A stretch of DNA of 55,864 bases. Source: Fictibacillus sp. FJAT-27399 (GTDB taxonomy: Bacteria; Bacillota; Bacilli; Bacillales; Fictibacillaceae). Of the stretch, positions 1 to 10,450 are shown piece by piece. The stretch lies in assembly GCF_001510655.1 (NCBI RefSeq), contig NZ_LMVC01000010.1, forward strand, positions 1-55,864, written 5' to 3'. A model generated the notes under the pieces. That model was given only the letters and a program-made list of their open reading frames with translations. It ran no database searches and was not told the origin of the DNA. Within the stretch, counting starts at the first letter, position 1; each line of letters begins with the position of its first letter. Position numbers and translations under genes: made by a program.

Positions 1-13
1 ACTCTCCAATAAA
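1..13 (-). rRNA. 16S rRNA gene, first bases only (cut by window edge)
   Basis: Read on the minus strand, the last 13 bases are TTTATTGGAGAGT, the usual 5' end of a Bacillus 16S rRNA, which continues TTGATCCTGGCTCAG outside the window. The tandem promoters and the leader just upstream agree with this. Only the extreme 5' end is present. Confidence 0.8.
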
Positions 14-156
14 GTGTTTGATATAGCTCTTAAAGTTTAAAAATTGATGGGATTGTAAAATCCCTGACTTACCTGGCTTTTGTTTGGTTTTCAAAGAACA
101 TTTTGTGTCAAACTCCAACGCTTAAGTTGTCGTTTGCCGTCGCTCATTGGCGACTT
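14..156 (-). other. rRNA operon leader
   Basis: This is the transcribed leader between promoter P2 and the 16S gene. It contains GTTCTTTGAAAACCAAAC on the minus strand (about 84-101), typical of the boxA-like antitermination and processing region of Bacillus rrn leaders. The inverted repeat GGGATTTTACAATCCC lies at about 50-65. No protein gene is credible here. Confidence 0.7.
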
Positions 157-160
157 TATT

Positions 161-189
161 ATATTACCATACTGTCACCAGCCTGTCAA
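161..189 (-). promoter_or_regulatory. rRNA operon promoter P2 (sigma-A)
   Basis: On the minus strand TTGACA (184-189), a 17-bp spacer and TAATAT (161-166) precede the 16S leader. An overlapping TATAAT at 158-163 would give a 20-bp spacer. Tandem P1/P2 promoters are normal for Bacillus rrn operons. Confidence 0.75.
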
Positions 190-256
190 CATTCTTTTTA
201 AAAAGTTTTTATCAAGTTTGTTGAACATTTTCATAAGCTTTGCAGCGACAGGTAAT

Positions 257-285
257 AATATACCACCTATTTAAACACCTTGCAA
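257..285 (-). promoter_or_regulatory. rRNA operon promoter P1 (sigma-A)
   Basis: On the minus strand TTGCAA (280-285), a 17-bp spacer and TATATT (257-262) lie about 95 bp upstream of P2, giving the tandem promoter layout of Bacillus rrn operons. It sits between the lysS terminator and the rRNA leader. Confidence 0.65.
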
Positions 286-326
286 TACTATTTAAGAAAA
301 AAGTTTCAATTTCGTGTAAAAACATA

Positions 327-358
327 TAAAAACCGCCTGCACACTGCATGCAGGCGGT
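327..358 (-). terminator. Rho-independent terminator after lysS
   Basis: The inverted repeat ACCGCCTGCA/TGCAGGCGGT (332-341 and 349-358) is followed on the minus strand by a T run. It closes the folate-dusB-lysS transcription unit and insulates it from the rRNA promoters. Confidence 0.9.
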
Positions 359-375
359 GTTAAATTCCTTTGTTA

Positions 376-2302
<1,927 letters not shown>

Positions 2303-2385
2303 TTGCTTTTCCTCCATATCATTATTAAAAATAATAATTTTGAAAACACCAGGTAGCCTTAATTATTTAGAAAACACAAGTGCAA

Positions 2386-2410
2386 CAAAAGCCAGAATTA
2401 GGTTCTGGCT
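2386..2410 (-). terminator. Terminator after dusB
   Basis: Stem AGCCAGAA/TTCTGGCT (2390-2397 and 2403-2410) with a short T-rich tail on the minus strand. It separates the folate-dusB unit from the GreA-like gene and lysS, which must therefore be served by readthrough or by a promoter in 2318-2385. Confidence 0.75.
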
Positions 2411-2438
2411 GTTAGTAAGATTCAATAGGGCGATTAAC

Positions 2439-3434
2439 TCAGCTCGCTTTTCCTTGCTGTTTAGCCTCTACTTCTTCAATATAGCCGTAGAGGAGCTTGC
2501 TCATTTCATCCCTTGTTGTTTTTGTATTTACTTCGTTTCGAACCGTTCCTGTTTTAGGAAGGCCTTTTAAATACCATGCAGCGTGTTTGCGCATCTCGCG
2601 AACGGCCACATCTTCACCTTTGAGGTCAATGAGGCGGTCCATATGAAGCATGCAAATATCGATCTTTTCTCTTGGTGTCGGTTCTGCAGGAATTTCTCCT
2701 GTTTCGAGGAACTGAACGGTGCGATAAAGCATCCATGGGTTGCCAAGCGCCGCGCGGCCGATCATAACGCCATCTACACCATAGGTTTCAAGCGCATGTT
2801 TGGCATCGTGCGGAGTAGAGATGTCTCCGTTTCCGATTACCGGAATCGAAACATTTTCTTTTACTTGCTTGATAATGTCCCAGTTCGCTTTTCCCTCATA
2901 CATCTGCACGCGTGTGCGCCCGTGCACAGATACCGCAGCACCGCCGGCACGTTCCACCGCCTGTGCGTTTTGCACAGCGAAAATATGGTCTTCATCCCAG
3001 CCGACACGCATTTTTACAGTAACCGGCTTTTGCACAGCATCTACTGTAGCCGCAACCATCTCATAGATTTTGTTTGGGTCTAACAGCCATCTTGCTCCAG
3101 CATCACATTTCGTGATCTTAGGCACTGGGCAGCCCATGTTGATATCTATAATATCGGCATTTGTATTTTCATCTACATACTTTGCTGCCGCAACAAGAGA
3201 TTTGCGTTCTCCTCCAAAGATCTGAAGGCTGAGCGGTTTTTCCCTCTCATCTACATACAGCATTTTTAAAGATCTTTCGTTCTCGTGAAGAATACCTTTA
3301 TCGCTTACCATTTCGGCACAAACGAGCCCCGCTCCGAAATCTTTGGCGATCAGGCGGAATGCCGGGTTGCAGACACCTGCCATAGGTGCAAGCACAACGG
3401 GATTCTTCATGGTAATACCACCGATTTTCAACAT
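2439..3434 (-). CDS. dusB: tRNA-dihydrouridine synthase B
   Basis: A 331-residue FMN-dependent TIM-barrel enzyme that reduces specific uridines in tRNA to dihydrouridine with NADPH. Visible family signatures are VLAPMAGVCNPAFR at the N-terminus, the GCPVPKITK segment with its catalytic cysteine near residue 105, KMRVGWDE, and the phosphate-binding VIGNGDI and GVMIGRAALGNPW. A GTG nine bases upstream could be read as a start, but GAGG eight bases before the ATG at 3434 favours the latter. It lies 14 bases after yazB at the end of the folate operon, as in B. subtilis (yacF). Confidence 0.95.
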   Translation of the reverse strand: MLKIGGITMKNPVVLAPMAGVCNPAFRLIAKDFGAGLVCAEMVSDKGILHENERSLKMLYVDEREKPLSLQIFGGERKSLVAAAKYVDENTNADIIDINMGCPVPKITKCDAGARWLLDPNKIYEMVAATVDAVQKPVTVKMRVGWDEDHIFAVQNAQAVERAGGAAVSVHGRTRVQMYEGKANWDIIKQVKENVSIPVIGNGDISTPHDAKHALETYGVDGVMIGRAALGNPWMLYRTVQFLETGEIPAEPTPREKIDICMLHMDRLIDLKGEDVAVREMRKHAAWYLKGLPKTGTVRNEVNTKTTRDEMSKLLYGYIEEVEAKQQGKAS

Positions 3435-3448
3435 TCTTTTCACCTCGC

Positions 3449-3664
3449 TTATTTATGAACATAGTCTTGCGTTAATTCATCTATAGAAACCTGAAAGATC
3501 GTTGCAATCTTAATCATAAGTTCTTCCTTCGGTTTGCGGTTTCCGCGTTCTACTTCTCCAAGTATAGAAACAGAGATCCCCAAGTCCTTCGCAAGGCCTT
3601 CTTGTGTATAGCCTTTCAGTTTTCGAAAGGCCCGTATTCTCCTGCCCCACTTTTCCTCTTCCAT
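3449..3664 (-). CDS. yazB: Small XRE-type helix-turn-helix protein YazB
   Basis: A 71-residue protein that is almost entirely one Cro/C1-type helix-turn-helix domain: RRIRAFRKLKGYTQEGLAKDL, then SVSILGEVERGNRKP as the recognition-helix region. DNA binding is predicted; its target is unknown. The gene starts inside folK (49-base overlap) and precedes dusB, the position of yazB in the B. subtilis folate operon, so it is probably translated by coupling. There is no effector or dimerisation domain beyond the HTH. Confidence 0.9.
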   Translation of the reverse strand: MEEEKWGRRIRAFRKLKGYTQEGLAKDLGISVSILGEVERGNRKPKEELMIKIATIFQVSIDELTQDYVHK

Positions 3665-4140
3665 ATATGCACACCTTCTTTATTCTGCAGCTGTCTGAAG
3701 ACGTCATCCAATGATACGTCTGTATCTGGGAATGTGAGATATGGAGCAATCTCAAACAACGGAATCATCACAAAAGCACGTTCCAGCATACGGGGATGCG
3801 GAATGTGCAGCAGTTCTGACTGTATACGTTCACTATTATACAACAAAATGTCAAGGTCGATTGTTCTTGGACCCCATCTGATTTTCCGTATTCTTTCCAG
3901 CTGGTTCTCGATTTCCTGGGTTATGCTCAGTAAAGCTTCAGCAGACAAGCTCGTCTGCAGTTTTACCGCCAGATTCAGAAAAGGAGGCTGATCGGTGTAG
4001 CCGACTGGTTCTGTTTCATAAAGTGATGATATCTTTTCTACTTTAATAGCGGGATGGTCATTTAATGCATCGATCGCCTTCCGGATATACTCTTCCCGGT
4101 TCCCAAGGTTGGAACCAAGCGAAAGGTAAACACTATTCAT
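3616..4140 (-). CDS. folK: 2-amino-4-hydroxy-6-hydroxymethyldihydropteridine pyrophosphokinase
   Basis: A 174-residue enzyme that transfers pyrophosphate from ATP to hydroxymethyl-dihydropterin, the step before dihydropteroate synthase in folate synthesis. Signatures are YLSLGSNLGNR at the N-terminus, ETEPVGYTDQPPFLN, and the HPPK block RWGPRTIDLDILLYN followed by IPHPRM. Its start codon overlaps the folB stop by one base, and its 3' end overlaps yazB, so the folate genes are tightly coupled. Length fits the monofunctional HPPK family. Confidence 0.97.
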   Translation of the reverse strand: MNSVYLSLGSNLGNREEYIRKAIDALNDHPAIKVEKISSLYETEPVGYTDQPPFLNLAVKLQTSLSAEALLSITQEIENQLERIRKIRWGPRTIDLDILLYNSERIQSELLHIPHPRMLERAFVMIPLFEIAPYLTFPDTDVSLDDVFRQLQNKEGVHIWKRKSGAGEYGPFEN

Positions 4141-4502
4141 CAGGCTCTGCTCCGGGTTATCTCTATGGCAACAGAGTCATAATGGCCCGGGATAGGCGGA
4201 TCCGGTTTAGTAACTTTAACCGTGCATTGCTGAATCAGCGGGTAACTGGAAAGAAGGGAAGAGGCAATACTTTCCGTTACCGTTTCAACCAATTTCTTCG
4301 GTTCGCCTTCTACAATTTCTTTTACCGTTGAATAAATGTCACCGTAATTCACCGTTTTTTCAAGGTCATCCGTCGTACCGGCTGCCTGAAGATCCATCTC
4401 AAGAATCAGATCGGCGAAAAATCGCTGGCCCAGTTTATTCTCTTCGGGAAAAACACCATGATAGCCATAAAACGAAAGGCCGTTCATATATATTTTATCC
4501 AA
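4140..4502 (-). CDS. folB: Dihydroneopterin aldolase
   Basis: A 120-residue tunnelling-fold enzyme that converts dihydroneopterin to 6-hydroxymethyl-dihydropterin and glycolaldehyde. The N-terminal MNGLSFYGYHGVFPEE carries the substrate-binding Tyr/Glu of the family, and KPDPPIPGHYDSVAIEI is the conserved C-terminal strand with the catalytic lysine region. It overlaps folP by 8 bases and folK by one, as expected for translational coupling in the folate operon. Confidence 0.97.
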   Translation of the reverse strand: MDKIYMNGLSFYGYHGVFPEENKLGQRFFADLILEMDLQAAGTTDDLEKTVNYGDIYSTVKEIVEGEPKKLVETVTESIASSLLSSYPLIQQCTVKVTKPDPPIPGHYDSVAIEITRSRA

Positions 4503-5358
4503 GCGTCTTCATCCCTTTTCCGAGCATGGCATCCATCATTCTTGCCATGCGGCTCATTTCTTTTACATCATGGACGCGTACAATCGTACATCCCCGTTCA
4601 ATGCCAAGGCATACTGTGGCGCCTGTTCCTTCCATTCGTTCATCCACCGGAAGATCGAGGGCATTCCCGATCATGGATTTTCTGGATGTTCCTAGGAGTA
4701 CGGGATATCCCATCACCACGATCTGGTCGAGGTTCCTCATCGTTTCAAGGTTCTGCTCATATGTTTTGGCAAAACCGATTCCAGGATCTAAAATGATGTT
4801 CTCCGGTCTCACGCCTTCTTTCGAAACAATGGCGATGCTCTTGTTCAGATCGGCAATGATATCAGGCATCAATTCTGCATAATCACGGTCACTCCGATTA
4901 TGCATAAGGATGATGGGTACGTTGAGCTTTGCTGCTGTGGAGGCCATCTGTTCATCCGCCTTAGCTCCCCATACATCATTAATGATATGGGCTCCGGCAA
5001 GAATGGCTTTTTCAGCGACTTCTGCTTTGTACGTATCGATGGAAATCGGAACGCTTACTTCGCGGGAGACTGCCTCAATTACCGGGACGACACGCCTTAA
5101 CTCTTCCTCTGCTCCAACCCTCTCACCGCCTGGACGAGTGGATTCTCCCCCGATATCAATAATATCGGCTCCGTCTTCTACCATTTGCTTAGCATGCTCA
5201 ACTGCTCGTTGAATCGTGTTGTATCTGCCGCCATCAGAAAAGGAATCCGGAGTGGCATTTAATATTCCCATGACATAGGTTTTCTTGGATAGATCCAGCG
5301 TGTATGGGCCACAGGATATGAGATGATTAATATTCTTGGCTGTTATTGTCTGTCCCAT
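4495..5358 (-). CDS. folP: Dihydropteroate synthase
   Basis: A 287-residue TIM-barrel enzyme that joins p-aminobenzoate to hydroxymethyl-dihydropterin pyrophosphate; it is the sulfonamide target. Signatures include VMGILNATPDSFSDGG, DIIDIGGESTRPG, the IINDVWG block, and DPGIGFAKTYEQN. The reading frame is open further upstream, but GGGAG eight bases before the ATG at 5358 and alignment of the first domain favour this start. It overlaps the 3' end of pabC by 32 bases. It is called sul in B. subtilis. Confidence 0.97.
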   Translation of the reverse strand: MGQTITAKNINHLISCGPYTLDLSKKTYVMGILNATPDSFSDGGRYNTIQRAVEHAKQMVEDGADIIDIGGESTRPGGERVGAEEELRRVVPVIEAVSREVSVPISIDTYKAEVAEKAILAGAHIINDVWGAKADEQMASTAAKLNVPIILMHNRSDRDYAELMPDIIADLNKSIAIVSKEGVRPENIILDPGIGFAKTYEQNLETMRNLDQIVVMGYPVLLGTSRKSMIGNALDLPVDERMEGTGATVCLGIERGCTIVRVHDVKEMSRMARMMDAMLGKGMKTLG

Positions 5359-6232
5359 AATAGGTTCTCCCTTCAAACAGTTCATCAATGCTCCATAGAC
5401 TTTTGCTGCATGAATGATAAAGAAATAAAAGCGATTGGGCCGTCTGCCCGCCAGCACCCGGAAAGTTCTTTCCCTGAAAGGCGCGAACCGGGACGATTTC
5501 CTGAATCGAATTCGTTAAAAAAATCTCGTCCGCATTTTGTACATCAAGGGACGAATATAGACCCTCTTCTGCCTGCATTCCCATCTTGGCCGCACTGGCC
5601 ATGACGAACTGCCTCGTGATTCCGTTCAGAATTCCTGTATTTACGGAAGGGGTATAAAGTACCCCATCTTTTACCCAAAAAACATTTGAAACGGTTCCTT
5701 CGCTGACAAATCCATCTTCTGTCAAAAACAGGCCTTCCTGTTCATGCGGCCTGTTCAACTCCCTTTTACCGAGGATGCTGTTCAAATAATGATGGGACTT
5801 CAAGCGGATTCTTCCTTCCGGGGTATTCCGCCTTGTCTGAAGCACGACAAGCTCTTTCTCGTTAAAAGGGCCCTGTTCCGGCAGTGGTTTGCCGTAAATA
5901 ATGACAGTCGGATTTAAATAAGGGTCTGTCTGCAGGCCGATCTCACCGGCTCCTGCTGATATATTAAAGCGGATATAAGCATTCTTCCATTTGTTCCGCC
6001 GCATTAAACGCCTTGTGTCGATCCAGGCTGCCGCACTGTCCAGTTCATGCTTTATATTCAGCTCAACAAGCGCTTCTTTTAAACGCTTCATATGTTCTTC
6101 CCAAAGAAATGGATGTCCATTGTAGACTCTGACGGTTTCAAATGCACCAAGGCCATACATATATCCATGATCAAACGGAGAGATAGAAGCTTCATTTTTA
6201 CTTACAAGTTTTCCATCTATTGAGAGGTACAT
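5327..6232 (-). CDS. pabC: Aminodeoxychorismate lyase
   Basis: A 301-residue PLP-dependent fold-type IV enzyme that releases pyruvate from 4-amino-4-deoxychorismate to give p-aminobenzoate. Features are [17 protein letters not shown] near the N-terminus, the [14 protein letters not shown] segment holding the catalytic lysine, [10 protein letters not shown], and the NSIQEIVPV cofactor-binding region. It overlaps pabA by 16 bases in another frame and folP by 32 bases. The final ~30 residues are less conserved and run into the folP ribosome-binding region. Branched-chain aminotransferase is the main alternative; the neighbours make PabC clear. Confidence 0.95.
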   Translation of the reverse strand: MYLSIDGKLVSKNEASISPFDHGYMYGLGAFETVRVYNGHPFLWEEHMKRLKEALVELNIKHELDSAAAWIDTRRLMRRNKWKNAYIRFNISAGAGEIGLQTDPYLNPTVIIYGKPLPEQGPFNEKELVVLQTRRNTPEGRIRLKSHHYLNSILGKRELNRPHEQEGLFLTEDGFVSEGTVSNVFWVKDGVLYTPSVNTGILNGITRQFVMASAAKMGMQAEEGLYSSLDVQNADEIFLTNSIQEIVPVRAFQGKNFPGAGGQTAQSLLFLYHSCSKSLWSIDELFEGRTYYGTDNNSQEY

Positions 6233-6816
6233 ACCATGTTCCCTTTATTTTTGTATTGATCGATAAAATTCCGCAGCAGCTTTTTGCCTGCTTCTGTCAT
6301 GATCGACTCAGGGTGAAATTGTACACCTTCTACCGGAAGCGTCTTATGGCGAATGGCCATAATTTCTCCTCCCGGGGTCCATGCTGACACACTGAAACAT
6401 TCTGGAAGTGTTTCTTTCTTTACAATGAGAGAGTGGTATCTCGTAGCAGTAAATACTTTTTCAAGCCCGCTGAAAATGGTCTTTCCGTCATGTGAAATCT
6501 CTGAGGTCTTTCCATGCATCAGGCGTTCGGAGCGAATGACATCTCCTCCAAATACTTGGGCGATGGATTGATGCCCTAGGCATACCCCGAAAATCGGAAT
6601 CTCACCTGCAAAGTGCTTAATGGCTCCCATGCTGATTCCAGCTTCGTTCGGTGAACAAGGGCCCGGAGAGATCATCAAAAAATCTGGCTGAAGCGCCTCG
6701 ATTTCTTTGAGAGTGATCTCATCGTTTCTCTTGACGACAAGCTCTTCTCCCAGCTCTCCTAAATATTGTACAAGGTTGTACGTGAATGAATCGTAGTTAT
6801 CAATCATTAAAATCAT
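6217..6816 (-). CDS. pabA: Glutamine amidotransferase of anthranilate and aminodeoxychorismate synthases
   Basis: A 199-residue class I glutamine amidotransferase that supplies ammonia to PabB, and in Bacillus also to TrpE (amphibolic PabA/TrpG). [14 protein letters not shown] opens the domain, FGVCLGHQ contains the nucleophilic cysteine, and GVQFHPES the catalytic His/Glu. The frame has an ATG two codons upstream, but GAGGAGG nine bases before the second ATG fits better. A run of GAG/UAG triplets covers its ribosome-binding site, as expected for TRAP control in response to tryptophan. Confidence 0.96.
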   Translation of the reverse strand: MILMIDNYDSFTYNLVQYLGELGEELVVKRNDEITLKEIEALQPDFLMISPGPCSPNEAGISMGAIKHFAGEIPIFGVCLGHQSIAQVFGGDVIRSERLMHGKTSEISHDGKTIFSGLEKVFTATRYHSLIVKKETLPECFSVSAWTPGGEIMAIRHKTLPVEGVQFHPESIMTEAGKKLLRNFIDQYKNKGNMVCTSQ

Positions 6817-6817
6817 T

Positions 6818-6865
6818 CTCATCTTCCTCCTCTAAGCTCAGCTAAACTAACTCGTACTCGTACTT
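6818..6865 (-). promoter_or_regulatory. TRAP-like triplet site over the pabA ribosome-binding site
   Basis: On the minus strand, reading toward pabA, triplets occur in the order AAG, GAG, GAG, UAG, UAG, GAG, UAG, GAG, AAG, GAG. Spacing is one to three bases and the last triplet ends two bases before the pabA start. This matches the known TRAP target on B. subtilis pabA (trpG) mRNA, where tryptophan-bound TRAP blocks ribosome binding. The site overlaps the pabB stop region. Whether this organism encodes TRAP cannot be seen here. Confidence 0.75.
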
Positions 6866-8284
6866 GCTTTCTTCACTTAATTCTTTGGCCCGCCATAAAG
6901 CAGCGGCTTTTTTCAGCGACTCTTTATACTCCGCTTGGGGATCTGAGTCGATAACGATGCCGGCACCAGCCTGTACGTGGGCCATTCCGTCCTTGCAGAC
7001 CATCGTCCGGATCGCGATATTCAATTCCATGTCACCATCGTATCCAATCCAGCCGATAGAGCCAGTATATACTCCTCTGCGCACAGGCTCAAGCTCTTCA
7101 ATAATTTCCATTGTGCGTATTTTCGGAGCCCCTGTAATCGTCCCACCTGGAAAAGTGGCTGCAATCAGGTCAAACGCATCGCAGTCTTCACGAAGTGTTC
7201 CCCTGACGTTCGAGACAATGTGCATGACGTGGGAGTACTTTTCAATCGTCATAAACTCATCCACTTCAACACTGCCATACTTACTCACTTTGCCCAGGTC
7301 GTTTCTTTCCAGGTCAACCAGCATCACATGTTCCGCGCGTTCTTTCTCATTTTCGATCAGTGTTAATGCGAGCTTACGGTCTTCTTCTTCCGTCTTGCCC
7401 CTTGAGCGTGTCCCGGCGATCGGGCGGGTACTGATATGTTCTCCCTTTTTTTTCACTAATAATTCAGGTGAACCGCTGACGAGCTGAAAATCAGGAGTAT
7501 GAAAGTAAGCCATATACGGCGATTGATTAAAACGGCGAAGTTCATTATAAATTTCAAATGGCATCGACAGAAGGGGCTTTGACTGCCGTACAGATAGATT
7601 AACCTGAAAGACATCGCCTGCAGCAATATAGTCTTTGACTTGTTTTACTGCCTGCACAAACTTTTCTTCGGACATGGATACCGATTCCGGCAAAAATGAA
7701 AAGGGCGCCTTTTCGTTCTTTGCAGAAATGCCGCTGTGATTTGCCGCAGTCCATTCCGCTCGATATTGTTCCAGTCTTAATTCAGCCCTTTTTTTATGCT
7801 GTTCTTCATAGTGAAGAATAAGCCATAAACATTCTTCTTCATGGTCATATACGAATACATCATCAAATACCATGAGAGAAACATCCGGAAGTTGAAGATC
7901 ATCTTCTGCTTTTTGAGGAAGCTTCTCAATCTCCCTGGCCACATCATAACTAAAATATCCGATAGCTCCCCCGTTAAAATCAGGAAGCCCTGCCGGAACA
8001 TCGCACTTAAACAAACTAAGCCAATCTTTAATGATCGGAAGGAGTTTTCCTTCTCTCGTGGTATTGCTGCCTTTATATTCAATAGAAACTTTATTGTTTT
8101 TACCTACAATATAAGCAACTGGAGTAAGGCCCATGATACTGTATTTTCCGCTCCGTCCGCTTTCAAGGAGAACGTGGTTTTCTTCACTGCCCGAAAGGCT
8201 CCTATAACGGCTGAACCATTCGCTTTTGGCTAGGGGAATTTTTTCAAAGATGATTTGTCGTTCTTCACAAATTGGGTAAGGCAC
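6842..8284 (-). CDS. pabB: Aminodeoxychorismate synthase component I
   Basis: About 480 residues. With PabA it converts chorismate and glutamine to 4-amino-4-deoxychorismate, the first committed step to p-aminobenzoate. The chorismate-binding domain shows AGDVFQVNLSVRQ, SPELLVKKKGEHISTRPIAGTR, VDLERNDLGKV, and FPGGTITGAPK, and ends with QAGAGIVIDSDP. It heads the folate operon. Two GTG codons are possible starts (8293 and 8284); AGGAG lies about ten bases before the second but only one before the first, so 8284 is chosen. TrpE is excluded by the adjoining pabA/pabC/fol genes. Confidence 0.95.
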   Translation of the reverse strand: MPYPICEERQIIFEKIPLAKSEWFSRYRSLSGSEENHVLLESGRSGKYSIMGLTPVAYIVGKNNKVSIEYKGSNTTREGKLLPIIKDWLSLFKCDVPAGLPDFNGGAIGYFSYDVAREIEKLPQKAEDDLQLPDVSLMVFDDVFVYDHEEECLWLILHYEEQHKKRAELRLEQYRAEWTAANHSGISAKNEKAPFSFLPESVSMSEEKFVQAVKQVKDYIAAGDVFQVNLSVRQSKPLLSMPFEIYNELRRFNQSPYMAYFHTPDFQLVSGSPELLVKKKGEHISTRPIAGTRSRGKTEEEDRKLALTLIENEKERAEHVMLVDLERNDLGKVSKYGSVEVDEFMTIEKYSHVMHIVSNVRGTLREDCDAFDLIAATFPGGTITGAPKIRTMEIIEELEPVRRGVYTGSIGWIGYDGDMELNIAIRTMVCKDGMAHVQAGAGIVIDSDPQAEYKESLKKAAALWRAKELSEESKYEYELV

Positions 8285-8375
8285 ACCTGTCACGCTCCTG
8301 ATCTTTCTTATGGATACTATTGTAACTGATGCAGTGATTAATGTGGGGATAAAAATCCAATTACTTTTGAGAACA

Positions 8376-8408
8376 GCTCAAGCGCCCTGCTAATGGGCGC
8401 TAGAGCTA
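8376..8408. repeat. Short perfect-stem palindrome
   Basis: AGCTCAAGCGCCC and GGGCGCTAGAGCT flank a seven-base loop (TGCTAAT), forming a 13-bp stem with one mismatch. There is no T run, so it is not a typical terminator. The ends resemble the ends of the ~120-bp hairpin repeats at 26318 and 35546 (AGCTGAAGC... and ...GAGCTAGA), so it may be an internally deleted member of that family. Confidence 0.6.
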
Positions 8409-8427
8409 GACCATACTCCCATGCATA

Positions 8428-8452
8428 GAAAAAGCTGACAAAATTGTCAGCT
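8428..8452 (-). terminator. Terminator after cysK
   Basis: Stem AGCTGACAA/TTGTCAGCT (8433-8452), followed on the minus strand by five T residues, 11 bases past the cysK stop. It separates cysK from the folate operon. Confidence 0.9.
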
Positions 8453-8462
8453 TCATCTCTTG

Positions 8463-9395
8463 TTATTCTGTTTCATCAAATTGATATAGCGGTGTGCTCA
8501 AATACCGTTCACCATTACTCGGAATGATGGCGAGCACTTTTTTGCCTTTGCCCAGCTTCTCAGCCACTTTAAGAGCAGCAGCGATAGCAGCTCCTGAGGA
8601 GATCCCGCCAAGGATTCCTTCTTCTTTAGCCGCACGGCGTGCAAATTCAAAAGCTTCATCATTTGTAATCTGGATAACTTCATCATATACAGACGTATTT
8701 AAGATTTCCGGAACAAATCCGGCGCCAATCCCCTGAATCTTATGAGGACCGGGCTTTCCGCCTGACAGTACAGGAGAATCAGATGGTTCAACGGCGTATA
8801 CTCGAATATCAGGATAAGCTTCTTTCAGCACTTCCCCAGCACCGGTGATGGTTCCGCCTGTACCGATTCCTGAAATGAAACCGTCCAGTCCGTCCGGAAA
8901 TTGTTCAAGAATTTCTTTCCCAGTTGTTTGCCGATGGATCTCCGGGTTCGCTTCATTGTTGAACTGTTGTGCCAAGAAATAGCCGTGTTCTTTTGATAAA
9001 GCTTCCGCCTTGCGGATTGCTCCGCCCATTCCTTCAGCGCCAGGTGTCAGAACAAGCTCCGCTCCATAAGCGCGCAGCAGATTTCTTCGCTCCAAGCTCA
9101 TCGTGTCCGGCATGACAAGAACAGCCTTATAGCCTTTAGCTGCTGCTACCATTGCAAGCCCGATACCCGTGTTCCCGCTTGTAGGTTCAATAAGCGTATC
9201 GCCTGCTTTAAGTTTGCCGTCTGCTTCCGCTTTTTCAATCATAGCCAAAGCAATGCGGTCTTTAACACTGCTTCCCGGGTTCATGAATTCCAGTTTCAAA
9301 TACACGTCTGCATGAGTATCATTTGTAATACGATTGAGTTTAACAACAGGTGTCTGTCCAATAAGCTCTGTAATTGAATTTGCTATTCTTGCCAA
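8463..9395 (-). CDS. cysK: Cysteine synthase (O-acetylserine thiol-lyase)
   Basis: A 310-residue PLP enzyme that forms cysteine from O-acetylserine and sulfide. Signatures are [26 protein letters not shown] with the PLP-binding lysine, [20 protein letters not shown], the [12 protein letters not shown] phosphate loop, and [12 protein letters not shown]. The likely start is TTG at 9395, ten bases after GGAGAG; GTG at 9404 is too close to that site. Product length then matches CysK. It has its own promoter and terminator. The yacD foldase gene that in B. subtilis separates hslO and cysK is absent. Confidence 0.96.
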   Translation of the reverse strand: MARIANSITELIGQTPVVKLNRITNDTHADVYLKLEFMNPGSSVKDRIALAMIEKAEADGKLKAGDTLIEPTSGNTGIGLAMVAAAKGYKAVLVMPDTMSLERRNLLRAYGAELVLTPGAEGMGGAIRKAEALSKEHGYFLAQQFNNEANPEIHRQTTGKEILEQFPDGLDGFISGIGTGGTITGAGEVLKEAYPDIRVYAVEPSDSPVLSGGKPGPHKIQGIGAGFVPEILNTSVYDEVIQITNDEAFEFARRAAKEEGILGGISSGAAIAAALKVAEKLGKGKKVLAIIPSNGERYLSTPLYQFDETE

Positions 9396-9435
9396 CCTTA
9401 TCACTCTCCTAATTCCGAGTAAATACATTGGTTTA

Positions 9436-9465
9436 AGTTTAACAACAGTACGAATCGTCTGTCAA
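9436..9465 (-). promoter_or_regulatory. Candidate cysK promoter
   Basis: On the minus strand TTGACA (9460-9465) is followed after 18 bp by TAAACT (9436-9441), about 40 bases before the cysK start. The -35 is perfect and the -10 weak (4 of 6), as expected for a gene that needs induction. Confidence 0.5.
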
Positions 9466-9527
9466 TTCATATGCATTGCTTTAGACCTGACCCAAAGCAT
9501 TCTAAGTTTGATCGATTTTCTTTAAAT

Positions 9528-10409
9528 TTATCTGCTTTCGTTATAAAGCTCTTCCAGTTCATCCTCTGCAAATAAGTAAGTTTCATTGCAGAAATGGCAG
9601 TGGGCTTCAGCCTGCCCTTCGTCTTCAATAATTGAACGGATTTCCTCTCTTCCCAATGACACAAGTGCATTGGCAATGCGGTCCCGTGAACATGTGCACT
9701 GGAAGGAAACCGGCATCTTATCCAGTATTTTTACATTTTCTTTCCCAAGCAGTTCAAACAGGATCTCTTCTGGGGTGAGGCCTTTTTCAACTAATTTAGA
9801 GATCGGAGGAATAGCAGAAATCCGCTCTTCCAAAAGATCAATAATTGTATCTGATGCATTTGGCAGCACCTGGATCACAAATCCTCCTGCAGCAAGAATG
9901 CTGTTATCCGGGTTAACGAGAACACCTACACCCACTGATGAAGGCACTTGTTCAGAGGCTGCGAAATAATAAGTAAAATCATCGCCGATCTCCCCGGATA
10001 CAAGCGGAACCTGGCCGGTGAAGTTATCACGCAGACCAAGATCTTTCACTACTGATAAAAATCCATTTTTACCCACGGCACGTGCAACATCTAATTTTCC
10101 GTGCTGGTTCAAATCAAAATGGACTTGCGGGTTCGTTACATATCCTCTTGTATGACCGCTTGGTGCAGCGTCTACAACAATAGCACCAATGGGGCCTCCG
10201 CCTTCAATCTTTACCGTCATCTTGTGCTTATCACTTTTAAGCATGGATGCCATCATAGTGCTCGCCATCATCGAACGGCCTAAAGCTGCTGAAGCCGTCG
10301 GCCAGGTTTGGTGCCTGTGCTGCGCTTCACCCACCATTTCACTACCGCTCATAGCGTACGCGCGTATCTGCCCGTCAAAGGCCAGCGCCTTTATTAAATA
10401 ATCCGACAT
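9528..10409 (-). CDS. hslO: Redox-regulated chaperone Hsp33
   Basis: About 293 residues. A cytoplasmic holdase activated by disulfide formation and zinc release under oxidative stress. The C-terminal zinc centre is visible as CTCSRDR near residue 235 and CHFC near residue 268, the CXC plus CXXC signature. The N-terminal domain includes [19 protein letters not shown] and [15 protein letters not shown]. The start at 10409 (ATG) is preceded by AGGTG; a GTG three codons upstream is the alternative. It lies 41 bases after coaX, as in B. subtilis. Confidence 0.96.
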   Translation of the reverse strand: MSDYLIKALAFDGQIRAYAMSGSEMVGEAQHRHQTWPTASAALGRSMMASTMMASMLKSDKHKMTVKIEGGGPIGAIVVDAAPSGHTRGYVTNPQVHFDLNQHGKLDVARAVGKNGFLSVVKDLGLRDNFTGQVPLVSGEIGDDFTYYFAASEQVPSSVGVGVLVNPDNSILAAGGFVIQVLPNASDTIIDLLEERISAIPPISKLVEKGLTPEEILFELLGKENVKILDKMPVSFQCTCSRDRIANALVSLGREEIRSIIEDEGQAEAHCHFCNETYLFAEDELEELYNESR

Positions 10410-10450
10410 ATTTATCACCTGTCCTCATGTATTAACTCAGTAGTTCTCGT

